Shown here: positions 58,150 to 64,000 of the stretch, one piece after another
Position numbering within the stretch: the stretch's first letter is position 1
Layout of the letters: each line of letters opens with the position of its first letter
Assembly (NCBI GenBank): GCA_036251875.1
Contig: CP133960.1
Location: 248,001-312,000 of the forward strand
Source of the DNA: Orbaceae bacterium lpD02
Lineage (GTDB): Bacteria > Pseudomonadota > Gammaproteobacteria > Enterobacterales > Orbaceae
Length of the DNA: 64,000 bases
Direction: 5' to 3'
Notes under the pieces: model-generated
The model's input: the letters and a program-made list of their open reading frames with translations, nothing else
Database searches by the model: none
Told to the model about the DNA's origin: nothing
Position numbers and translations under genes: made by a program

Positions 58150-58264
58150 TCTATGGTATTTTCTTAAATTCAAGTCCTCCAAAAGTAGGACTCAAAATTC
58201 ACCCAGTGTTAATGATGTATCTAACTATTCAAAAACATCACCCATTAAAATAATTTTAACTATT
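58150..58264 (-). pseudogene. Decayed copy of the effector gene's 3' end
   Basis: The minus strand here is clearly homologous to the last 110-115 bp of the effector gene at 58671-59957. Shared blocks include TTAGATACA and CTTTTGGAGG, and the decoded motif (M)GDVFE*LDTSLTLGEF parallels WGEVFEQLDTTLTLGEF. The Gln codon is now a TAG stop and a frameshift follows. It starts right after the stop of the preceding lipoprotein and ends just before the next lipoprotein start. Confidence 0.85.
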
Positions 58265-58271
58265 TTGATTG

Positions 58272-58664
58272 TTATTTTTCAGCTTCTTTTACTTTAATAA
58301 TATAAATTTTCTTATAACTAGATGAATCATTCCAACCCGTCGGTATCATAAACCCCTTTAAACTAACACTGATTTCCTGCTTAACCACCGGGGTGCCTTG
58401 AATTCGCATATAATTAGACTCAACAACTCCATTTACTTCAGGAAATATAATTTTTAGCCCACAATGTTCGGGATAGATAATATTTTCAAAACCACCAATA
58501 GGACCTGAACCACCATCAATTTTTATTTCTGCAGAATATGGCATACCAATAATTGCATCGGGTAACTTATCAGGAGTAATAATTACTCGCGGGGGAATAC
58601 ATCCTATCAATAAAAAACATGCTAAAACTGTAATAATTAATCTACTAAAAATTAATTTAATCAT
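58272..58664 (-). CDS. Lipoprotein, immunity candidate for the adjacent effector
   Basis: The 130-residue protein has a lipobox (CFLLIGC, Cys22), then KLPDAIIGMPYSAEIKIDGG, IQGTPVVKQEISVSL and YKKIYIIKVKEAEK. It starts 6 bp after the effector stop, so it is translationally linked, which is the usual immunity position. It is paralogous to the downstream lipoprotein. The Ig-like domain call is from the LP-A-x-x-G-x-x-Y pattern only. Confidence 0.7.
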   Translation of the reverse strand: MIKLIFSRLIITVLACFLLIGCIPPRVIITPDKLPDAIIGMPYSAEIKIDGGSGPIGGFENIIYPEHCGLKIIFPEVNGVVESNYMRIQGTPVVKQEISVSLKGFMIPTGWNDSSSYKKIYIIKVKEAEK

Positions 58665-58670
58665 TATTTA

Positions 58671-59957
58671 TTATGGCATTTTAGTAAATACCAACCCTCC
58701 AAAAGTATGTTTTAGAAACTCACCTAATGTTAACGTTGTATCTAACTGCTCAAAAACCTCACCCCATGAAAATAGTTTTAGCTGTACTCTCTCTGATAAT
58801 GGTGTAGACGTTGTTACGGGAGTGCCGTTTAGCAATTTCAATTTATCCTCCCATACAATCCAGTGATCTTTAGTCAGCGCATTTGCACCTCGTGATAACA
58901 TTCCTGCTCTAATCAAAGAAACAACGTGATTATTGGGCGTTGCATAGTTATTTAATGTACAAATATCTTGTAAATTGCTATGAGCAATACTTATATTGTC
59001 ATATACTTTCGTTGCACCTGCCTCTTTAAACCATTTTTCTAGAACGCCCCACATTGTAACCGCCCCCGCCCAATTCCACCAGAGAAAACCAGGGCTAGGT
59101 GAATTAATGGAAAACAAACCTGTGTTTTCAGTATCCCTAAGGCTAGCCATTGTCATCCAATCTATGGCTGATATCTTTAGCCAACCATTTTCGTCAAACA
59201 TTTCTTTAGGATACCTTACACTATTATCAGCCTCTATTTTTAAAGAGCCTATTTTAGTTTCACCAGTTTCCCATAGCTCTTTAATCAATTGTTGATAGAT
59301 GTCTGGTCTATCTTGTTGAATACAGTAAAAAAATGCTGAAGGTCCACAAAACATTGACCTGTTTTGATTAGGGCAAGGCAATAGTCTTTTTCTTATATCA
59401 CTATATGGTATAACTTGAAGCTGATTATGAGATAATGCAGGCCTAGTCATTCTCACTTTAAGCTCATCCTCAACCCTCTGTTTAGTAAATGGATCAAGAG
59501 TATCACCAATAGGATGTTCTTCCGCTTCAAAAACTCTCGGTTTTGACGATATATTTAACTGGAACGTATTAATTTGTCCTTGTTGGCTTTTTTTGGTTTG
59601 TTGGGTTGTTTCGTAATACTCAAACTCTCTGGATGGCCCCCATTCTTTATCTTTTATCAAAAATCCTTTAAGCGGTGTAATAGCCGTCATCGGGTCTTGT
59701 GTCATTTTTATAAAATCAGCACCCACCTTGCGATAAATCGTAATCGATAAAATATAACAGGTCTCTTGTGGGTCTGGTATATCAAGTGACTGATGAAATT
59801 TTGTTTTATTACCTGCCTGTAAAGCATGTTGCCCTGTCGGTCTTAGCGCATAAGTTTTATTACCATTCCAATCGGTTTTATACAATTCCATGTCATAGTA
59901 AAGATTTTCAGGGGCGGTATTGGTTTTTATTTCAGCGTAGATGTTGTAAATAGCCAT
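58671..59957 (-). CDS. Putative T6SS effector with papain-like Cys/His site
   Basis: The 428-residue protein has no signal peptide and is encoded 24 bp after a vgrG. The first 100 residues look beta-rich. The middle carries NRSMFCGPSAFFYCIQ with Cys204, and a later segment has KDHWIVWED with His365 followed by acidic residues. The Cys-Gly-Pro and His-Trp pairing is like C39/papain-type cysteine peptidases or amidases. I do not recognise a named family. Two downstream lipoproteins suggest that the target is periplasmic, possibly peptidoglycan. Catalytic assignment is inference. Confidence 0.6.
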   Translation of the reverse strand: MAIYNIYAEIKTNTAPENLYYDMELYKTDWNGNKTYALRPTGQHALQAGNKTKFHQSLDIPDPQETCYILSITIYRKVGADFIKMTQDPMTAITPLKGFLIKDKEWGPSREFEYYETTQQTKKSQQGQINTFQLNISSKPRVFEAEEHPIGDTLDPFTKQRVEDELKVRMTRPALSHNQLQVIPYSDIRKRLLPCPNQNRSMFCGPSAFFYCIQQDRPDIYQQLIKELWETGETKIGSLKIEADNSVRYPKEMFDENGWLKISAIDWMTMASLRDTENTGLFSINSPSPGFLWWNWAGAVTMWGVLEKWFKEAGATKVYDNISIAHSNLQDICTLNNYATPNNHVVSLIRAGMLSRGANALTKDHWIVWEDKLKLLNGTPVTTSTPLSERVQLKLFSWGEVFEQLDTTLTLGEFLKHTFGGLVFTKMP

Positions 59958-59981
59958 GTTATGTATTATTCCTTGACGTTC

Positions 59982-62543
59982 TTAAACGGTAATCTTTTCG
60001 TTATCACTCACTAAGTGAATAACAACATCTTCTGGATAGCGACTATAAAAAGGCTCTGTATAACCTTCGGCATCGGTAACCCCTTTGATGGTTTCTTCAT
60101 TGGGCAAGATGACAATATAGTCATGATTAGCGTAAGGTTGTCCTTCATCGTTTGCTAGTAAGTACCTTAAGCTATGTTCTGTACTTTTAGTTGGCTCGCT
60201 AACAACAGGTGCGCCCATTGGTTCTACGGCTTCTTTGTTATCGAGTAGATGAACCACTATGTTCTCTGGATTATCCGTATGAAATGCTTCGGTATAGCCT
60301 TCTGCATCGGTTATGCCTTTGATGGTTTTGTTATCAGGTAATACCGCTATGTAGTGGCTGTTTGCATAGGTTGTGCCTGTTATATCATCTTTTAATTGGT
60401 AGCGTAAATTGTATTTAAACCCTGCCTCTTCGGGACTTGGCATTGTCGTGCCAATCATGGACTGTAAAATGACTGAGGGCGAGGCCACGCTATTAACGCC
60501 TTTGCTCTTTTGCAATGGGGGAACAGGCACGGAAGGCGTTCCTTCCATTGGAACCCCAATGGGTAGCACAGGTATAGTCATCCATATTCCAGCAGGATTA
60601 ATAACAATATGTTGTCCGCCCGCCTTAAGGGTTAGGCTTAATCCTCCATCTATAACTATTTGCCCTGCTGCCTTTAAATGGATTTCTTGCCCTGCTTGGG
60701 TGGTGGTAATGGTTCCTACGGTTTTGTGTTCTGACAAAGTGACTTGTTTGTAGTCGTTCATCATCACTTGTGTTTTTCGGTCTAAATCAACCAGCACATG
60801 CTCTTCGGCTTGGTTGTGGGTATAGCGATTAGCAGTAATGGTTTCTGAATGTTCATTACCCACTTGTAGGTGGCTGTTATTTTTGACTTCTACGGTATGG
60901 TTATTTTTGGTGAGTTGCGAAAAGTCTTTCTGGGCTTGTACAAATATTTGTTCTTCACCCGCTTTGTCTTCTATTCTAAATTCGTTACTGCCGACACCAC
61001 CTTTTGAGGAGCTGGTTTTGAAAACGCTTTTGGTTTTATGGGCAGGCAGTTCATAAGGTACTTTGTTTTTACCGTTGTGTAGCGCACCCACTATCATCGG
61101 AAAATCTGGATCCCCCTCTTCATACGCTACTAATACCTCCATACCTACGCGTGGCACTGTTACAATCCCATAGCCATTGTGCGCCCAGCCCGTGCGGACC
61201 CGCACCCAATCTGAGCTATTATCATCAAAATTACCGAGTCGATCCCAATGACACTGAATTTTGACGCGTCCGTATTCGTCGCAATAAATTTCTTCGCCCG
61301 CTGCCCCCGTTACAATCGCGGTTTGGGTACCGAGTACTTTGGGTTTTGGATGCAGTTTTTGAGGACGGTAGGCGGTGTCTTTGGGGGATAGGATGGTGAC
61401 GTTGCGATAGCCTTGTGAGAAGTCGTCTAGTGTAAATTCCAAGCTATCACTCACAGGAAATTCAAAGTAGTTTAGTAGCTGACTACCGCCTTGGCGACTA
61501 TTGGCACTGTGCTGATCGCCTAGTGCTTCAAGTACGCTAGGCTGTTTACCTGCATGACGGATCTCTTGGATTAACCAATGCTCTTCTACATCTTTTAGGG
61601 GGTGTTCGGTGATTTGGATAAATTGCCCTGTGTGCAGTCCAATCACATCGCTGTCCATTTCAGCGAGTACTTGGGTTGCTCTAAAGCGCTCTAGTTCGAT
61701 TTTGGCACGTTGTTTTGCTTTTTCTGCATCGAGATGTCTACTGGGGTAGTCGTAGGCTTCTAAATTGATTTCTGTCGCATCATTAAGTTTGTTGCTTTTT
61801 AGTCCTTGTGAGCTGCCTTCAGGGCTCTTCATCTTCTCAAAATTATAATTTCTAAAGGCGGTCTGGGTGGTTACGCTGTTTAGGGCAATATCAAAGCGTT
61901 TGGCAACGCGTTCGTCTGCCACAAAGCCAGCGTCGGCTTTGTAGATAATGGCTTCATCACGGACTTTAAAAAAGGGATTGGCATCGGCAAAGATAAGTTT
62001 ATGGCGGTCTTTGTCATGGGTAAAATAATAAAAAATCCCTTCGCTTTCGGCTAGGTGGTTGATTAGTTGGTAGTCGGTTTGGTCGTATTGGGTGGTGTAT
62101 TCGCGTGTTTCGTAGGTTTCTTTTAGGGTGAATTCAAAATCAAGCCCTTCTGCCATGCCGTAGTCGGTAAGTACTTCGGAGATAATTTCAGGTACGGTCT
62201 TTTTACGAAACACTTTTTGGTTCATGCGTCGTTTTAGGTGGGATAGCTGAGAAGTTAATACCACCTTAAATAGTGCGTAGTCTTTGCCTACCGCGCCTCT
62301 ACGCACATGCTGGATAACGCCATGAATACCGGTAGTTTGTTCACCATCAAAGGATAAGAAGGCGGGTTTAGACAGTAGCTGTGTAATGTCAAAGCGCAGG
62401 TGGTTACAGACAAGATTAATCTCAACCGCATAATCTGAGGAGATGGCTTCTAAGCCTTCAAAAGAGAGTACTTGGAGTTTAGCGGATGTCTCTAAGCCTT
62501 CAACCGTAAAATAAAAAGCCGTTTCGTTGGCGGATGAAAACAT
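59982..62543 (-). CDS. vgrG: T6SS spike protein VgrG with duplicated C-terminal extension
   Basis: The 853-residue protein has a gp27-like base (IHGVIQHVRRGAVGKDYALF, YDQTDYQLINHLAESEGIFY), an OB/gp5 region (YCDEYGRVKIQCHWDR, VRVRTGWAHNGYGIVTVPRV, GMEVLVAYEEGDPDFPMIVG) and a beta-helix with DUF2345-like repeats (LKAAGQIVIDGGLSLTLKAG). The last about 145 residues are two copies of a domain of about 65 residues. I start at ATG 62543, which has an AAAAGGAG site 7 bp upstream and fits the family start. The frame stays open 129 bp further upstream, encoding a stray TM, but that lies over a palindrome. It differs substantially from the VgrG at 7770. Confidence 0.93.
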   Translation of the reverse strand: MFSSANETAFYFTVEGLETSAKLQVLSFEGLEAISSDYAVEINLVCNHLRFDITQLLSKPAFLSFDGEQTTGIHGVIQHVRRGAVGKDYALFKVVLTSQLSHLKRRMNQKVFRKKTVPEIISEVLTDYGMAEGLDFEFTLKETYETREYTTQYDQTDYQLINHLAESEGIFYYFTHDKDRHKLIFADANPFFKVRDEAIIYKADAGFVADERVAKRFDIALNSVTTQTAFRNYNFEKMKSPEGSSQGLKSNKLNDATEINLEAYDYPSRHLDAEKAKQRAKIELERFRATQVLAEMDSDVIGLHTGQFIQITEHPLKDVEEHWLIQEIRHAGKQPSVLEALGDQHSANSRQGGSQLLNYFEFPVSDSLEFTLDDFSQGYRNVTILSPKDTAYRPQKLHPKPKVLGTQTAIVTGAAGEEIYCDEYGRVKIQCHWDRLGNFDDNSSDWVRVRTGWAHNGYGIVTVPRVGMEVLVAYEEGDPDFPMIVGALHNGKNKVPYELPAHKTKSVFKTSSSKGGVGSNEFRIEDKAGEEQIFVQAQKDFSQLTKNNHTVEVKNNSHLQVGNEHSETITANRYTHNQAEEHVLVDLDRKTQVMMNDYKQVTLSEHKTVGTITTTQAGQEIHLKAAGQIVIDGGLSLTLKAGGQHIVINPAGIWMTIPVLPIGVPMEGTPSVPVPPLQKSKGVNSVASPSVILQSMIGTTMPSPEEAGFKYNLRYQLKDDITGTTYANSHYIAVLPDNKTIKGITDAEGYTEAFHTDNPENIVVHLLDNKEAVEPMGAPVVSEPTKSTEHSLRYLLANDEGQPYANHDYIVILPNEETIKGVTDAEGYTEPFYSRYPEDVVIHLVSDNEKITV
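59985..60420 (-). repeat. Two tandem C-terminal domains in VgrG (cargo-docking candidate)
   Basis: Copy 1 (about 60211-60420) and copy 2 (about 59985-60180) share LRY-L, YAN--YI-(V/I)LP, TIKG(I/V)TDAEGYTE-F and (V/I)-HL blocks. The beta-rich, TTR/carboxypeptidase-regulatory-like pattern suggests small beta-sandwich domains, which in other VgrGs dock effectors. Confidence 0.75.
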
Positions 62544-62653
62544 CGTGGTACTCCTTTTAAAAACAAAACATAACCCAAATAAATAAACCGCTAATAAAAG
62601 TATGGCTAGGTTAACAAAAAAAGAGGATTCAAATTGAGAGGATTGAGTACCTG

Positions 62654-62691
62654 TTTTATCATTTATTGACATAAATCAATAAATGATAAAA
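62654..62691. repeat. Perfect 16-bp inverted repeat in the vgrG/unknown-gene spacer
   Basis: TTTTATCATTTATTGA and TCAATAAATGATAAAA flank a CATAAA loop, with GTAC on both outer sides. It is 111 bp before the vgrG start and 180 bp before the divergent gene. There is no T-tract outside the stem, so an operator or cruciform is as likely as a terminator. The rest of 62544-62870 shows no gene. Confidence 0.8.
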
Positions 62692-62870
62692 GTACCCGCG
62701 TAGTTAACCCGCAATAGGAAGGGAGTAAAAAAGATTTAAGTTTTTATTTTTATTGGTGTTTTTTGATTGAGAATAAGGCACTGATGATTTTTACTTGCCA
62801 CTCTACGCTGGCATGCTATGATTTAATTTATAGATATAGCAATAATAAAAAAGCCAATGGAATAGCGAGC

Positions 62871-64000
62871 ATGTATTTCTATCAATTATTGTCTGCCAAA
62901 GAGTGGCAACAACGCGAAGAGGCGTATCAATTAGCACGCCAACAAGGTAGCCACTATTTACCCAAGCCGAAACGAATTAAGCATTTTTATGATACGGGCT
63001 ATGATGATATTGTTAATCAGTTGGTGTCGGAGCCATCGAGTTGCAAAAACTTCTACCCTGTCTTACAACAAACGGGCTTACCTTACCAAAGTTATTATGA
63101 CAAGATCCCTGATAAGGTCTCTCACGTTTTAAAAACGGCCTTATTTACGGGCAACGTGGTGTTGATTGAGCTGCCACCGCAAGGGGGGTATTATGGCGCA
63201 TCCTCAGCCAATAAGCCGTTTAACGCGCCGCTTTCGCTTGTTAAAAAACAGCCCGTCTATGAGCCGGATGATAGTTGGCTCGTTGTTGATTTAGTAAATC
63301 ACTCGCCGGAGCTGTTAGATATTCGTGATGGTGGGAATATCCAGCAGGTTATTAGCAATGTACAAACAAGCGCTAATGATATTTTTTTAAAGCATAGTGA
63401 TACGTTTTCGGTCAGTCAGGTTTTGCCTAAGGTGCATATTTTATTAGGCGGTAATCATGGTGATAGCGATTTAACCTTACGTGGTGAAAAGCCATTACGG
63501 GTTAAAAAGCTGGCACAGCAGTGGCTTGATGAGTTAAGTGCACTATTACGCGCAGGTAATTCTCCTTTTACTCTCGAGCAAGATGAAGCGCTGGCGAGTG
63601 CTATTAATGTGGGCTTTTCATCGCAGCATTATGCGCCGGTTAAAAAGCTTGATGATAAGGCGCTGTTTCGTCCTGATGAACGGATTGGGGCGTTGTTTTA
63701 TCATGTGTTGTTAGTCTTAAATCAAACCGATTTTATTACCGCCACCGAGCGTATTGGTGAGCTTGGTTACGATGAGGCTGAAGGGGCGATTACTGACTCT
63801 AAATTACTCAAACAAGCGATAACCTCTCTGCGCAACCTCCGTCACAGTGAAGGTTATGATAAAGCCGATTACGGTTATCACAGTGATAAATTAGCCAAAA
63901 CCGCTAGTGAGTATTTAGGTAACCCGCTCATCTTCGATGGTACCGGAGAGGATAACGATTACGAGACGAAACTCAAACAGCAAGTTGAGCAAGATACGCA
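62871..64000 (+). CDS. Unknown protein divergent from vgrG (3' end beyond the window)
   Basis: An uninterrupted frame of 376 codons runs from ATG 62871 (MYFYQLLSAKEWQQREEAYQ) off the right edge. It has no signal peptide, no TM segment and no motif that I recognise. The sequence is soluble and mixed alpha/beta, with a Pro/Gly-rich segment near residues 100-115 (IELPPQGGYYGASSANKP) and LGGNHGDSDLTLRGEKPLRV near 200. Codon use resembles the first T6SS island (7770-15130). The context suggests a T6SS-associated effector or accessory gene, but no function can be assigned. Confidence 0.6.
   Translation, partial: MYFYQLLSAKEWQQREEAYQLARQQGSHYLPKPKRIKHFYDTGYDDIVNQLVSEPSSCKNFYPVLQQTGLPYQSYYDKIPDKVSHVLKTALFTGNVVLIELPPQGGYYGASSANKPFNAPLSLVKKQPVYEPDDSWLVVDLVNHSPELLDIRDGGNIQQVISNVQTSANDIFLKHSDTFSVSQVLPKVHILLGGNHGDSDLTLRGEKPLRVKKLAQQWLDELSALLRAGNSPFTLEQDEALASAINVGFSSQHYAPVKKLDDKALFRPDERIGALFYHVLLVLNQTDFITATERIGELGYDEAEGAITDSKLLKQAITSLRNLRHSEGYDKADYGYHSDKLAKTASEYLGNPLIFDGTGEDNDYETKLKQQVEQDT

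Noticed and set aside
62544-62672. 43-residue N-terminal extension of the second VgrG containing a TM-like stretch
   Set aside because: The family start and a good ribosome site are at 62543. The extension would begin inside the 16-bp palindrome and has no counterpart in other VgrGs.
1-64000. tRNA, rRNA or CRISPR arrays
   Set aside because: I looked in the intergenic spaces and saw no cloverleaf with a CCA/TTCGA arm set, no rRNA sequence and no short regularly spaced repeats. A covariance scan would be more sensitive.

Overview
The window looks like a low-GC gammaproteobacterial chromosome. Housekeeping order (yicC/rph-pyrE, pilT-like/yggS/yggT, priC/yfbV/ackA-pta, emrAB) and protein similarity point to an enteric-related host-associated lineage. 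Orbaceae (Gilliamella/Orbus-like) is my best guess, but it is an inference: no rRNA or tRNA gene is visible to anchor it.

Layout. 1-4539: a csc-type sucrose regulon (fructokinase cut by the left edge, permease, sucrose hydrolase, LacI-type repressor) with two identical 12-bp operators flanking a CRP-like site. 5069-7357: a short, probably truncated filamentous-haemagglutinin-type exoprotein. 7770-21099: a type VI secretion (T6SS) cargo island made of vgrG, a DUF4123 adaptor, a 1350-residue VasX-like membrane-active effector, and SEVEN tandem paralogues of a small two-TM protein that I read as immunity genes. Their flanks are nearly identical, the transmembrane hairpin is swapped between copies, and two copies carry a C10 tract.

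21482-49052 is a conserved backbone: yccS, grxD, rnt, dinB with an SOS box, a SIMPL-domain gene, pyrE/rph, yicC, a DUF3100 membrane protein with an M20 hydrolase, zupT, yggT, yggS, a pilT-like gene, cysK, a choloylglycine-hydrolase-family gene, emrAB, a ybgA-like gene, priC, yfbV, ackA, pta and guaA.

From the 3' side of guaA the window becomes accessory. 49212-54474 holds gene fragments, a cyclophilin-like protein, alpha/beta hydrolases, an MFS exporter, a LysR regulator and a reductase-domain protein. 54510-55699 is an IS3-family element abutting a truncated, GC-rich integrase. It is followed by a phage-satellite-like leader (57435-57574) with RNA hairpins. 57780-62543 (minus strand) is a second T6SS cargo module: VgrG with a duplicated C-terminal extension, a putative Cys/His effector and two paralogous lipoproteins. 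Between the lipoproteins lies a decayed copy of the effector's 3' end. A divergent unknown gene runs off the right edge.

No T6SS structural genes (tss) are in the window, so both vgrG clusters would depend on an apparatus encoded elsewhere. The two clusters share a theme: one toxin gene trailed by surplus, diversified immunity-type genes. This is the most interesting biology here.
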